Source: Clostridium sp.
GTDB taxonomy: Bacteria > Bacillota > Clostridia > Clostridiales > Clostridiaceae
Assembly (NCBI GenBank): GCA_015058405.1
Contig: SVCL01000129.1
Coordinates: 1-41,572, forward strand
Length of the DNA: 41,572 nucleotides
Direction: 5' to 3'
Both the position numbers and the translations under genes were made by a program. Below, piece after piece: positions 1 to 8,013 of the stretch (position 1 is its first letter; each line of letters starts with the position of its first letter). The notes under the pieces were generated by a model, which was not told the DNA's origin, ran no database searches, and saw nothing but the letters and a program-made list of their open reading frames with translations.

Positions 1-1
1 A

Positions 2-76
2 GATAATTTAATAATATTAAATACAGGTAAAGTGAATCCTTGCAGCAGATATTTAAAAGCTGTTAGAGGACTTTAA
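2..76 (+). CDS. C-terminal tail of an unrecognised gene
   Basis: The window opens inside an open frame that reads 24 codons to a TAA at 74-76; the other two forward frames stop within the first nine bases. The tail ends in a basic stretch (residues SRYLKAVRGL). In clostridia recG often lies just before rsmD, but this tail does not resemble any RecG C-terminus I know. It could instead be an inserted gene. Only the frame and the stop are seen; the identity is open. Confidence 0.35.
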   Translation, partial: DNLIILNTGKVNPCSRYLKAVRGL

Positions 77-205
77 CTATACATACGGAAAAATATTTTT
101 TTTATTTTCCGAAAGTAACTTGACACTATCGTATATAATAGAGAAATTGTATATACTTATTTAGTATGATAAAATGTTATAGATATGACATAAGGAGGAC
201 AGATT

Positions 206-754
206 GTGAGAATTATAGCAGGAAAAGCAAGAGGGCATAAATTAGTTTCGCCAGCAACTATGGAAACTAGGCCAACTTTAGATAGAGTGAAAGAAGCTAT
301 GTTTAGTTCAATACAAAGTTACATACCAGATGCAATGGTTTTAGATGTTTTTGCTGGAACAGGAAGTTTAGGACTTGAAGCAGCAAGTAGAGGGGCTAAA
401 GAAGTGTATCTAGTAGATAAGAGTTCTGTTACTTTCCCTTTATTACAAGAGAATATTAACAATTTAAAGTTTAAAGACTTTTGTACTGGGTTGAATATGG
501 ATTCTTATGATGCGTTAAGACTATTAAATAATAGAGGTAAGAAGTTTGACATAATATTTATAGATCCACCTTATTGTAAAGAAATGATACCAGAAGCTAT
601 GAAGATAATACATGAAAATAATATGCTTGTAGAAGATGGTATAGTGGTGACTAAGATAGACACAATAGAAGAAATATATGAAGGATATGAAAATTTAACT
701 TTACTAAAAAGTAAAAAATATGGGAATACAACTGTATGCTATTATAGATATTAA
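206..754 (+). CDS. rsmD: 16S rRNA (guanine(966)-N(2))-methyltransferase RsmD
   Basis: Methylates guanine 966 of 16S rRNA in the assembling 30S subunit, using S-adenosylmethionine. The 182-residue protein has the Rossmann methyltransferase motif [14 protein letters not shown] near residues 47-60 and the catalytic DPPY at 120-123, both typical of the RsmD/YhhF family, and the family's usual length. It starts with GTG, preceded by AAGGAGG ending about seven bases upstream. The stop is 11 bases before coaD, whose ribosome binding site overlaps the end of rsmD, so the two are almost certainly co-transcribed; rsmD-coaD is a conserved pair in Firmicutes. No well-spaced promoter was found in the 130 bases upstream. 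Confidence 0.95.
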   Translation: MRIIAGKARGHKLVSPATMETRPTLDRVKEAMFSSIQSYIPDAMVLDVFAGTGSLGLEAASRGAKEVYLVDKSSVTFPLLQENINNLKFKDFCTGLNMDSYDALRLLNNRGKKFDIIFIDPPYCKEMIPEAMKIIHENNMLVEDGIVVTKIDTIEEIYEGYENLTLLKSKKYGNTTVCYYRY

Positions 755-765
755 GGGGGATAAAA

Positions 766-1248
766 ATGAAAATCGCAGTGTATCCAGGTAGTTTTGATCC
801 AATAACGCTTGGACATTTAGACGTAATAACTAGAGGAGCTAAAATCTTTGATAAAGTAGTAGTAGGGGTACTAGTTAATGCTGATAAGAATGGTTTGTTT
901 GAATTAGAAGAAAGAGTTGAACTTATAAAAAAGGTAACAGCTCATCTTACTAATGTTGAAGTTGTAAGTTTTAACGGATTATTAATTGATTTTATGAAGC
1001 AATGTAAGGCAGATGTTATATTAAAAGGTTTAAGAGCTTTATCTGATTTTGAGTATGAGTTCCAAATGGCTCTTATGAATAATAAATTAGATTCTGAAAT
1101 AGAAACTTTATTTATGATGACATCAGCTCAATATTCTTATTTGAGTTCATCAGCAGTTAAACAAGTTGCCAGATTTGGCGGCGAGTTAGAGGGACTAGTT
1201 CCTAGCGAGATTATTCCTGTAATAAGAGAAAAAATAAAAATTAAATAA
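766..1248 (+). CDS. coaD: Phosphopantetheine adenylyltransferase
   Basis: Catalyses the fourth step of coenzyme A synthesis: ATP plus 4'-phosphopantetheine gives dephospho-CoA and pyrophosphate, in the cytosol. The protein is 160 residues, the family's normal size. The nucleotidyltransferase motif TxGH is at residues 14-17 (in [11 protein letters not shown]), the [11 protein letters not shown] segment follows near 90, and the second ATP-binding motif reads as [11 protein letters not shown] near 123-133. The start has the purine-rich site AAGGGGG just upstream. It sits 11 bases after rsmD and 17 before the coiled-coil gene, as one operon. Its product later provides the phosphopantetheine arm for the acyl carrier protein encoded at 9098. 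Confidence 0.97.
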   Translation: MKIAVYPGSFDPITLGHLDVITRGAKIFDKVVVGVLVNADKNGLFELEERVELIKKVTAHLTNVEVVSFNGLLIDFMKQCKADVILKGLRALSDFEYEFQMALMNNKLDSEIETLFMMTSAQYSYLSSSAVKQVARFGGELEGLVPSEIIPVIREKIKIK

Positions 1249-1265
1249 AGGGGTGAGGTGAGAAT

Positions 1266-1811
1266 ATGAGTAAATCTGGTAATGTTGATATTGTAGAATT
1301 ATTAGAATATCTTCAAGATTTAGTGGAAAACTCTCCTAAGGTACCTATGAGTGGTAAGTCTATGGTAGATAAGAAAGAGATACTAGAAATTATAGATCAA
1401 ATAATTAATTATTTACCTGATCAATTTAAAAAGGCTCAATGGATTATGAATGAAAGAGAGAGAATTTTAGGGGAAGCTAAAAAGGAGTACGATGTAGTTA
1501 AAAAAGAAACAATTGAAATGATGAGACAAAATGTAGAAAATCATGATATTGTAAAAGAAGCTAACTTACGTGCACAAGAAATTATAGCAGCTGCTAAAAG
1601 AGATGCTAAGGCAATAAGATTAGGCTCAAGAGATTATTCTGATGAAATATTAAGTGATCTTGAGAAAGAAATTACTATAAAAAAAGAAGAATTAATAAAA
1701 TCATTACAAGAAGCTTTTGAAGAGACAGCTAAAGAAATCGACAAGAGTTTATCGGGTACTAGCTCTATTATAAAGGGTAACATAAAAGAGCTAAGAGATA
1801 TGAAAAAATAG
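1266..1811 (+). CDS. Conserved clostridial coiled-coil protein of unknown function
   Basis: A 181-residue, highly charged protein with no membrane segment and no cysteine. Residues about 55-120 and 140-180 are rich in Glu, Lys, Gln and Ala and should form long helices or coiled coils, including EANLRAQEIIAAAKRDA. This superficially resembles the F-type ATPase b subunit and DivIVA, which is probably why relatives are often labelled ATPase. The b-subunit membrane anchor is absent, so I do not accept that label. The start is supported by GAGGTGAG seven bases upstream. It is the last gene of the rsmD-coaD run and is followed by a hairpin at 1910-1957. Its function is not known. Confidence 0.75.
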   Translation: MSKSGNVDIVELLEYLQDLVENSPKVPMSGKSMVDKKEILEIIDQIINYLPDQFKKAQWIMNERERILGEAKKEYDVVKKETIEMMRQNVENHDIVKEANLRAQEIIAAAKRDAKAIRLGSRDYSDEILSDLEKEITIKKEELIKSLQEAFEETAKEIDKSLSGTSSIIKGNIKELRDMKK

Positions 1812-1909
1812 CTTTTTGTCATTTAAGAAAGAATATGAGTAGATATAAAATGAATATTGATAAGATATTGTAAAATATATTAAAAAATATTTTGTAACAA
1901 AAGAAACAA

Positions 1910-1957
1910 AAAGAAAAATGAGAAGAATATACTTTCTTAAGAAATCATTTTTCTTTT
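1910..1957. terminator. Bidirectional intrinsic terminator between converging genes
   Basis: A perfect 12-bp stem (1910-1921 with 1945-1956) is followed by T-rich sequence on both strands. The minus strand carries an especially long T-rich run after the hairpin. It lies between the end of the coaD operon on the plus strand and the end of ylbJ on the minus strand, so it can stop both transcripts. The stem is AT-rich, which lowers confidence. Confidence 0.6.
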
Positions 1958-2028
1958 AGAACCTTTTGTGTGCAGAAAAAACAATAATTCATATATGCTT
2001 TAGAGAGATATATAGCATAGACTTATAT

Positions 2029-3207
2029 TTATAGTCGCTTTAGTGATTTTCTTATAATGCTTAATATTAATGTTAAAGCTAACAATATTACGAGTGGCAA
2101 GAAAAATATAAAAATATTTGATGATGCATTAGTTAGGCTGTAAGTTGAAGAGGTATTAATACTAATCAATGAAGAAGATGCTAATATAAGTGTTATAAAA
2201 AAGCTAAGTATACCTTGAAAAAACTTGATTATTGAATATCTTAATAAAGAAATTTTATCTTTACTTACAAAAGAACTAACTTGTGCAATGATGCATAAAC
2301 CTGAGAAAGAACATAAAAAGCTTATACATGCTAATTTAAATGGAAGAGTGATATTAGAAGAAGCTAATATATTACAACCATTAGTTATTTCTATGCTTCC
2401 TAAGAATAATGCATTTAAGGAGTTTTCTGGAAAATTAAAAAAACTTGTAATATTATTTAAAACAATGTTAATAGTAGCATTGTTTTTTATTATGCTTATA
2501 ATTACTGAAAATATTATTATAAATCCTCCAATAGAAAGAGTTGTGTTTATTGAATTTTCTAATGCATTTTTGAAATTTTCCCCAAAGTTTTTTGTATTAG
2601 ATGAAAAGAATATTTCTTTATTTTTTTGTTCTTTAGTGCATTTTCTTTTTTTGAATATAAAACCTATTAATATAGGAGCTGAATAGTTAGCTATTAATAA
2701 AATATAAGAAAGAGAAATGTTACCAAGCATAGCAGTTGCAACTGGGCCTATTATAAAGAGAGGTCCGCAGTTTGTAGCTATATTAAGAAGTCTTGTATAC
2801 TCGTCTTTATCTATATATCCTAAGTTATATATATCAGAACAATATTTTGCTCCAAGAGGATAACCACATAATATACTAGCTGTTAATGGAAAAGAACAAC
2901 TTGAGGGTAATCCTAGAGGTCTGCATAGTATTGGACCTAGAATTTTAGAATATAAATTAATACCATCATAAGAAATAAGTAAATTACAGATTACTAAAAA
3001 GGGAAGTAAAGTTGGTAAAATTGCATTGAACCATAATTTACATCCTTCAATAGCTGCTTTCATGGCAACTGACAAATTTATAAAAAATATAATTATTAAA
3101 ATGCTTATAAAAAAGCAGATAATATAATTTTTCTTTGGGTTTATTAGCTTGAATAGAATGAATAATAAAAATATAATTAAAAGCCATAAGAAAATAATAC
3201 TAAACAT
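2029..3207 (-). CDS. ylbJ: Sporulation integral membrane protein YlbJ
   Basis: A 392-residue polytopic membrane protein with about eight to ten hydrophobic segments and the nucleoside-recognition (Gate) type core, for example GCKLWFNAILPTLLPFLVIC near residues 55-74 and a PLGLPSSCSFPLTASILCGYPLGAKYCSD segment near 95-125. YlbJ is a known sporulation membrane protein of Bacillus, required for heat-resistant spores. Start at the minus-strand ATG, with AGGAG seven bases upstream. It lies 52 bases downstream of tmcAL on the same strand and probably shares its transcript. Its presence indicates a spore former. The transported substrate, if any, is not known. Confidence 0.88.
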   Translation of the reverse strand: MFSIIFLWLLIIFLLFILFKLINPKKNYIICFFISILIIIFFINLSVAMKAAIEGCKLWFNAILPTLLPFLVICNLLISYDGINLYSKILGPILCRPLGLPSSCSFPLTASILCGYPLGAKYCSDIYNLGYIDKDEYTRLLNIATNCGPLFIIGPVATAMLGNISLSYILLIANYSAPILIGFIFKKRKCTKEQKNKEIFFSSNTKNFGENFKNALENSINTTLSIGGFIIIFSVIISIIKNNATINIVLNNITSFFNFPENSLNALFLGSIEITNGCNILASSNITLPFKLACISFLCSFSGLCIIAQVSSFVSKDKISLLRYSIIKFFQGILSFFITLILASSSLISINTSSTYSLTNASSNIFIFFLPLVILLALTLILSIIRKSLKRL

Positions 3208-3259
3208 GAAATCACTCCTATCTGTAAAGTATATTTCTTATGACTTAAGTTTATTATAG

Positions 3260-4465
3260 TTACTTAAAAAAAGTAGGGCTTTTTAAATAATCATCATATG
3301 GAGAAATAGAAGGGTTTAAAATAGAATAAGCTTTTGTTCCAAGTATATCTAATTTTAACTTATCATCATCTATGTTTTTTGGAAGTTTTGTAATTATTTT
3401 TATGTTGCCCTCATTTTTTATTTCTTTTAAAATTTTGCTTCCTGTAGAATTAAAAGCTAAAGGTCTTATATATGTTGTATTTGAATTAGCGATTTTTTTG
3501 CAATCATATTTATCCAAACCTATAAAAAATGAAGTTAATATTCTATTGATTCTTGTATAAGTATATCTTTTACTTTTAGTTTTCATAATTAAATCATAAA
3601 GGCTTACAGAATTTGAGATTTCTTTAATGATTTTGTTGTCCAAACCTTCTTTTACATCTGTGACATTGTGAATATTTTCACCTTCTGTTAACAGTTTATA
3701 TCTAAGAAATGGAAAAATGTCCTCTTCAAAAGTAAATTTATAATCATTTTTTAGTAGGGAAGATAATAAAGAAAAAGTTTCTTTAGGCAAATATTTTTCC
3801 AGTTTATCTAATTCTTCATTGTTCTTCAAAGCATTTCTTATAGAAGTGGCAGAAGGATAATCAGATGTAATTGAAGAATCATTGTAGTTAGATCCAAGTC
3901 TTTGTAAAGTTAAAGGTTTTATTGAACTATTTATTTTTTTTAATGCTTTTATATATTCAATTCCTAAAATATTATTAGAGTTTTTTAAAATATCCTCACA
4001 AGGTATAGAAGTTAATGTGTTTTTTAATGCTATGCTTCTAGCAGTATGATAAGGTAAACCTTTATCAAGTTCAAATTTTATATTATCTTTAAATTGTTTT
4101 GGTTCATATAATAATGTTGAGGATATTGTGTCTAAATCATTAACAGACCCATGTTCACTACCAAAATATAAATAGTCAACTACATTAGTGGCATCTAATA
4201 TTTTTACTGCTCCTTCAGAGAAATTTTCTGCTGATGAAATTGAATGAATTAAAGGCAGCTCTATTACTAAGTCAACTCCGTTTAATACTGCCATTTTTGC
4301 TCTATTCCATTTATCCAGTAAAGCAGGCATTCCTCTTTGAACAAAATTACCACTCATTATACATATAACACCATCGCAATCAGTATCTTTTTTTGCATTA
4401 TTTAAATGATGCATGTGACCAAGATGGAAAGGGTTATATTCAGTTATTATTCCTGTTATTTTCAT
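3260..4465 (-). CDS. tmcAL: tRNA(Met) cytidine acetate ligase TmcAL (YlbM family)
   Basis: In Bacillus this enzyme makes N4-acetylcytidine at the wobble position of elongator tRNA-Met, activating acetate with ATP. The protein begins GIITEYNPFHLGH, with the nucleotidyltransferase HxGH motif at residues 14-17, and continues with VICIMSGNFVQRG and DLVIELPLIHS, all typical of the family. I chose the ATG at 4463-4465 (401 residues): it gives the family N-terminus and has AAGGAG nine bases upstream, whereas an upstream ATG would add 18 unrelated residues. It is divergent from pta and ackA, whose pathway releases acetate, the substrate of this enzyme. The adjacency is seen; a functional link is inference. 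Confidence 0.92.
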   Translation of the reverse strand: MKITGIITEYNPFHLGHMHHLNNAKKDTDCDGVICIMSGNFVQRGMPALLDKWNRAKMAVLNGVDLVIELPLIHSISSAENFSEGAVKILDATNVVDYLYFGSEHGSVNDLDTISSTLLYEPKQFKDNIKFELDKGLPYHTARSIALKNTLTSIPCEDILKNSNNILGIEYIKALKKINSSIKPLTLQRLGSNYNDSSITSDYPSATSIRNALKNNEELDKLEKYLPKETFSLLSSLLKNDYKFTFEEDIFPFLRYKLLTEGENIHNVTDVKEGLDNKIIKEISNSVSLYDLIMKTKSKRYTYTRINRILTSFFIGLDKYDCKKIANSNTTYIRPLAFNSTGSKILKEIKNEGNIKIITKLPKNIDDDKLKLDILGTKAYSILNPSISPYDDYLKSPTFFK

Positions 4466-4647
4466 ATGATAATGCTCCTTTGAATTTGAAAATAGTATAG
4501 TAATTATATCATAAGACATAATAAAAGTAATAAGGCAAAAGAAATGGAAATAAATTTATAATATATATTTTGGGATAGTATGGAATAATAAAAATATGAT
4601 TGTTAATAAAAAAACGTTGACTGACAATTAAGACAATTGCAAATCTA

Positions 4648-4729
4648 AAGACTTTATGAAAAAGAATGTTTTTATATTGAAATTATATAGACTTAGGGAG
4701 TATAGTATAGGTAATAGACATAAAGTCTT
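4648..4729. repeat. 11-bp inverted repeat flanking the pta promoter
   Basis: AAGACTTTATG at 4648-4658 and its exact reverse complement CATAAAGTCTT at 4719-4729 bracket the candidate -35 and -10 boxes of pta, with 60 bases between the arms. This could be a paired operator allowing DNA looping. If transcription began further upstream it could also form a long-range RNA stem. The match is exact; its function is inferred. Confidence 0.5.
4677..4706 (+). promoter_or_regulatory. Candidate vegetative promoter of pta
   Basis: TTGAAA (4677-4682) and TATAGT (4701-4706) are separated by 18 bases, a good sigma-A-type arrangement about 45 bases before the pta start. Transcription would begin near 4713, within or just before the right arm of the inverted repeat. 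Confidence 0.6.
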
Positions 4730-4749
4730 GAAAGGAGAAATACAAAACT

Positions 4750-5751
4750 ATGGAACTTATGAATAAAATTTTTGAAACAGCAAAACAAGACAAGAAAAGA
4801 ATAGTTCTTCCAGAAGGTAATGAGGAAAGAACAATAATCGCTTCTTCTCATATTGCAAAAGAAGGATATGCTTTTCCTGTATTAATAGGTAATGAAGAAG
4901 AAATATTAAACAAGGCTAAGGAATTAGATGTAGATTTAAGTAATATAGAAATTATAGATCCAAATGAATCAGATAGATTAAATGTTTATATAGAAAGCTT
5001 TTATGAATTAAGAAAAAATAAAGGGATGACTATGGAAAAAGCTGATAAAATAGTTAGAGATCCTCTTTATTTTGGAACAATGATGGTTAAATTAGATGAT
5101 GCTGATGGTATGGTATCAGGAGCTGTTCACACAACAGGAGATTTATTAAGACCAGGATTACAAATTATAAAGACTGCTCCAGGAGTATCTTGTGTATCAA
5201 GTTTCTTTATAATGTTAGTACCAGGCTCTAAGTATGGAGAAGACGGAATGTTATTATTCTCTGACTGTGCAGTAAATCCAAATCCTAATGAAGATCAATT
5301 AGCTACAATTGCTATAGCAACTGCTGAAACTGCTAAAAATCTTTGTAAGGTTGAACCAAAGGTTGCTATGCTTTCATTCTCAACTATGGGAAGTGCTGAT
5401 GGTGAATTAGTACAAAAAGTTAGAAATGCAACTGAAAAAGCAAAAGAATTAAGACCTGATCTTGCAATAGATGGAGAATTACAATTAGATGCTGCTATAG
5501 TACAAAAGGTAGCAAGCCAAAAGGCTCCAAATAGTAAAGTTGCAGGAAATGCTAACGTATTAGTATTCCCAGATTTACAAGCAGGAAACATAGGTTATAA
5601 ATTAGTTCAAAGATTTGCTAATGCTGAAGCTATTGGACCTATCTGTCAAGGTTTTGCAAAACCAATAAATGACTTATCAAGAGGATGCAGCTACGAAGAT
5701 ATAATAAAGGTTGTAGCAATAACTGCTGTTCAAGCTCAAGCTACAAAATAG
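4750..5751 (+). CDS. pta: Phosphate acetyltransferase
   Basis: Converts acetyl-CoA and phosphate to acetyl phosphate and CoA, the first step of fermentative acetate formation. The 333-residue protein matches the short Pta form without an N-terminal regulatory domain. Visible family segments are IVLPEGNEERT near residue 18, DGMVSGAVHTTGDLLRP near 118-135, and the C-terminal VFPDLQAGNIGYKLVQR and GPICQGFAKPINDLSRG, which carry the active site region. AGGAG lies 12 bases before the ATG, slightly far but with no better option. ackA follows after 219 bases that contain a hairpin and a second promoter, so the two genes may be partly uncoupled. Confidence 0.97.
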   Translation: MELMNKIFETAKQDKKRIVLPEGNEERTIIASSHIAKEGYAFPVLIGNEEEILNKAKELDVDLSNIEIIDPNESDRLNVYIESFYELRKNKGMTMEKADKIVRDPLYFGTMMVKLDDADGMVSGAVHTTGDLLRPGLQIIKTAPGVSCVSSFFIMLVPGSKYGEDGMLLFSDCAVNPNPNEDQLATIAIATAETAKNLCKVEPKVAMLSFSTMGSADGELVQKVRNATEKAKELRPDLAIDGELQLDAAIVQKVASQKAPNSKVAGNANVLVFPDLQAGNIGYKLVQRFANAEAIGPICQGFAKPINDLSRGCSYEDIIKVVAITAVQAQATK

Positions 5752-5769
5752 TTTTAATATTATATGATG

Positions 5770-5803
5770 ATAAATAGCTGGTAAAATATTGCCAGCTATT
5801 TAT
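5770..5803 (+). terminator. Hairpin after pta, possible attenuator
   Basis: A perfect 12-bp stem (5770-5781 with 5792-5803, arms containing AAATAGCTGG and CCAGCTATTT) closes a 10-base loop. There is no clean T-run after it, so it may be an inefficient terminator, a 3' processing or stability element for pta mRNA, or an attenuator between pta and ackA. Confidence 0.55.
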
Positions 5804-5905
5804 GTGCAATTTAACAAAAAAAACATTATAAATATAATGAAATATTAAAAAAAGTGTGTTACTATTGTCTAATTGTATAAAATAATAAAAAGTATAAATA
5901 TTAAA

Positions 5906-5934
5906 TTGGTATTTTACGATAAAAAGTATACAAT
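5906..5934 (+). promoter_or_regulatory. Candidate promoter of ackA
   Basis: TTGGTA (5906-5911) and TACAAT (5929-5934) with an exact 17-base spacer, 36 bases before the ackA start. This suggests that acetate kinase can be expressed independently of pta. Confidence 0.55.
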
Positions 5935-5970
5935 ATTAAGGTAAGATTAAAAATGGGAGGGAATTACTCA

Positions 5971-7164
5971 ATGAAAGTATTAGTAATTAATTGTGGAAGT
6001 TCATCAATTAAGTATCAACTTATAAATATGGAAAATGAAAAAACACTAGCACAAGGGTTAGTTGAAAGAATTGGCTTAGCTGGTTCAAGTTTAGTTCAAA
6101 AAGTAAATGGTGAAAAGTTTAAAATAGAAGAAGATATGGCAGATCACAAAGCAGGTATGCAACATGTTATTAATGCTTTAATGGATTCAGAACATGGTGT
6201 TCTTAAATCTATGGATGAAATTTCAGCTGTAGGACATAGAATAGTTCACGGTGGAGAAAAGTACTCTAAATCAGTATTAGTTGATGATCAAGTAATGGCT
6301 GATATAGAAGAATGTATAAAGTTAGCACCATTACATAATGGACCAAGTTTAAAGGGAATAGAAGCATGTAAAGCTCTTATGCCAAATACTCCTATGTCAG
6401 TTGTATTTGATACTGCTTTCCATGGTACTATGCCAGAAAGAGCATATCGTTATGCTATACCAAATGAATTCTATGAAAAGAATCACATTAGAAAATATGG
6501 TTTCCACGGAACTAGCCACAAGTATGTTTCAAGAGAAGTTGCTAGAGTAATGGGTAAAGATGTAAAAGACTTAAAGATAGTAAGTTGCCATATAGGAAAT
6601 GGAGCAAGTGTTACTGCTATTAAGGATGGTATATCAATAGATACTACAATGGGATTCACTCCACTTGATGGTGTTATAATGGGAAGTAGATCAGGAAGCA
6701 TTGATCCAGCTGTTGTAACATATTTAATAAAAGAATTAGGACATTCTGCTGAAGAAGTAAATGAAATATTAAACAAAAAATCAGGAGTTTATGGTTTAAC
6801 TGGTATAAGCTCAGATTTAAGAGATATTAAAGAAGCTGCTTATAAGAAAGGTGATAAGAAAGCACAACTTGCTTTAGATATGTACGCTTATAAGATAAAA
6901 ACACAAATAGGAGCTTATGCTGCAGCTATGGGTGGACTTGATGTAATAGTATTTACAGCTGGTATCGGAGAAAATTCTTGGGAAACAAGAATCGATATAT
7001 TAGAAGGACTTGAGTTCTTAGGTGTTGTTTTAGATAAAGAAAGAAACAATGTAATGGGTGAAACAGCACTAATATCAACTGATGATTCAAAAGTTAAGGT
7101 ATATGTAATACCAACTAACGAAGAATTAATGATAGCTAAGGAAACAGAAGAATTATTAAAATAA
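5971..7164 (+). CDS. ackA: Acetate kinase
   Basis: Transfers phosphate from acetyl phosphate to ADP, producing ATP and acetate; the energy-yielding second step of the Pta-AckA route. The protein is 397 residues, the standard length. Family segments include [15 protein letters not shown] at the N-terminus, [11 protein letters not shown], the [13 protein letters not shown] active-site region, GNGASVTAI and [10 protein letters not shown] chose the ATG at 5971: it gives the canonical [12 protein letters not shown] start and has GGGAGGG at 5955-5961. The upstream in-frame ATG at 5953 overlaps that binding site and would add six residues. A consensus promoter for the next operon starts five bases after the stop. 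Confidence 0.98.
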   Translation: MKVLVINCGSSSIKYQLINMENEKTLAQGLVERIGLAGSSLVQKVNGEKFKIEEDMADHKAGMQHVINALMDSEHGVLKSMDEISAVGHRIVHGGEKYSKSVLVDDQVMADIEECIKLAPLHNGPSLKGIEACKALMPNTPMSVVFDTAFHGTMPERAYRYAIPNEFYEKNHIRKYGFHGTSHKYVSREVARVMGKDVKDLKIVSCHIGNGASVTAIKDGISIDTTMGFTPLDGVIMGSRSGSIDPAVVTYLIKELGHSAEEVNEILNKKSGVYGLTGISSDLRDIKEAAYKKGDKKAQLALDMYAYKIKTQIGAYAAAMGGLDVIVFTAGIGENSWETRIDILEGLEFLGVVLDKERNNVMGETALISTDDSKVKVYVIPTNEELMIAKETEELLK

Positions 7165-7168
7165 GTTC

Positions 7169-7197
7169 TTGACATTTTTTTAAGGGCTTTATATAAT
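7169..7197 (+). promoter_or_regulatory. Perfect consensus vegetative promoter for yceD-rpmF
   Basis: TTGACA (7169-7174), a 17-base spacer and TATAAT (7192-7197): both hexamers match the sigma-A consensus exactly. It begins right behind the ackA stop codon and should give strong constitutive transcription from about 7204, as expected for a ribosomal protein operon. Confidence 0.85.
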
Positions 7198-7228
7198 AAA
7201 TTGTGTTTGTTCAGTAAATATTTTAGTT

Positions 7229-7262
7229 AAGGAGTGAAAAAGGCTCTGATTGAGTCGTTTTT
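7229..7262 (+). promoter_or_regulatory. Shine-Dalgarno plus hairpin spacer before yceD
   Basis: The only good ribosome binding site, AAGGAG at 7229-7234, is 28 bases from the ATG at 7263, far beyond normal spacing. In between, 7237-7246 pairs with 7252-7261 (five pairs next to the loop, one A-G mismatch, then four A-T pairs; loop TGATT). Folding would bring the binding site next to the start codon. An in-frame TGA at 7251-7253 rules out an upstream start. Confidence 0.6.
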
Positions 7263-7775
7263 ATGAAGATACGATTTTCAGATTTAATCTCTAAAAGAGA
7301 AAGAAAAAAAAGTATTTCCTACACATTAGATTTAGAACCTTTCTATTTTGAAGGTGATAAAATAAAACCAATTTCTGCAGTAGATGTTTCAGGTATAGTT
7401 ACATCAGAAGGAGAAGTTGTAGTTATAAAAGCACATATTAAATGTGAGTTAGAACTTAATTGTTCTAGGTGCCTAGAGGCCTTTTCCTATCCAATAGATA
7501 TTGATATAGAAGAAAGGTTTACAAAAGATATGGAAGTTCTTAAAGAAGATGATGAAATATCATTTGTAAATGATGATGTTCTAGACATCACTGAAATTGT
7601 TAAAAATTCGATAGTTTCAACCTTGCCTATAAAGAGACTTTGCAAGGAAAATTGTAAGGGACTTTGTCAAAGCTGTGGAGCTAACTTAAATAAAGAAGTT
7701 TGCAGCTGTAACAACGAAGATTATGATTTTAGATTCGAAGGTCTAAAGGCGTTGTTAAATAATAAGGAGGTGTAA
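7263..7775 (+). CDS. yceD: YceD family (DUF177) protein
   Basis: A 170-residue protein of the YceD/DUF177 family, widely encoded directly before rpmF and linked in other organisms to 23S rRNA accumulation and plant 50S assembly. The segment [17 protein letters not shown] near residues 60-75 and the C-terminal cysteine cluster [13 protein letters not shown]...CSC near 122-145 fit the family and suggest a metal site or disulfides. The start is forced by an upstream in-frame stop and has the unusual hairpin-containing leader described separately. It ends two bases before rpmF, whose ribosome binding site lies in the yceD end, so translation is probably coupled. Exact biochemical role in bacteria is not settled. 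Confidence 0.88.
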   Translation: MKIRFSDLISKRERKKSISYTLDLEPFYFEGDKIKPISAVDVSGIVTSEGEVVVIKAHIKCELELNCSRCLEAFSYPIDIDIEERFTKDMEVLKEDDEISFVNDDVLDITEIVKNSIVSTLPIKRLCKENCKGLCQSCGANLNKEVCSCNNEDYDFRFEGLKALLNNKEV

Positions 7776-7777
7776 GC

Positions 7778-7960
7778 ATGGGAAATCCAGCAAGAAAAAC
7801 ATATAAAGCAAGAAGAGATTCAAGAAGAGCTCAAACTATGAAGATGAGCTTACCAGGTATAGTTGAGTGTCCACAATGTCACGAAGCAAAATTAGCTCAC
7901 AGAGTATGTAAAAACTGTGGGTACTACAAAGCTAAAGAAGTAGTAGTAACTGAAGAATAA
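7778..7960 (+). CDS. rpmF: 50S ribosomal protein L32
   Basis: A 60-residue basic protein of the large ribosomal subunit. The N-terminus ([18 protein letters not shown]) and the zinc-ribbon pattern CPQC...CKNC near residues 30-46 are characteristic; all four cysteines are present, so this is the zinc-binding form rather than the cysteine-free paralogue. GGAGGTG immediately before the ATG overlaps the yceD stop. A strong intrinsic terminator begins at the stop codon, so most transcripts of this operon probably end here, with read-through feeding plsX. Confidence 0.98.
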   Translation: MGNPARKTYKARRDSRRAQTMKMSLPGIVECPQCHEAKLAHRVCKNCGYYKAKEVVVTEE

Positions 7961-7988
7961 AGAAAGTCTTATGACTTTCTTTTCTTTT
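7960..7988 (+). terminator. Intrinsic terminator after rpmF
   Basis: A 9-bp perfect stem (7960-7968 with 7973-7981), TTAT loop, followed by TTCTTTT. It sits between rpmF and plsX with only about 25 bases left before plsX and no room for a full new promoter, so it probably works as an attenuator that lowers plsX expression relative to rpmF. Confidence 0.8.
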
Positions 7989-8013
7989 ATATATAAAAAA
8001 AGGAGAGAATATG

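Noticed and set aside
86..111. Inverted repeat CGGAAAA...TTTTCCG before rsmD as a terminator
   Set aside because: The stem is short and AT-rich and is followed by GAAAGTAAC rather than a T-run; not enough to call.
120..139. TTGACA and TATAAT close together upstream of rsmD
   Set aside because: The two boxes are only eight bases apart, far from the 16-18 needed, so they cannot work as one sigma-A promoter; no partner box at the right distance was found for either.
1266..1811. F-type ATP synthase b subunit
   Set aside because: The helical composition is similar, but the N-terminal membrane anchor is missing and no other ATP synthase genes are nearby.
2225..2686. 153-codon plus-strand open frame opposite ylbJ
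   Set aside because: It lies entirely antisense to a well-supported membrane protein gene and its product has no recognisable features; a by-product of AT-rich codon use.
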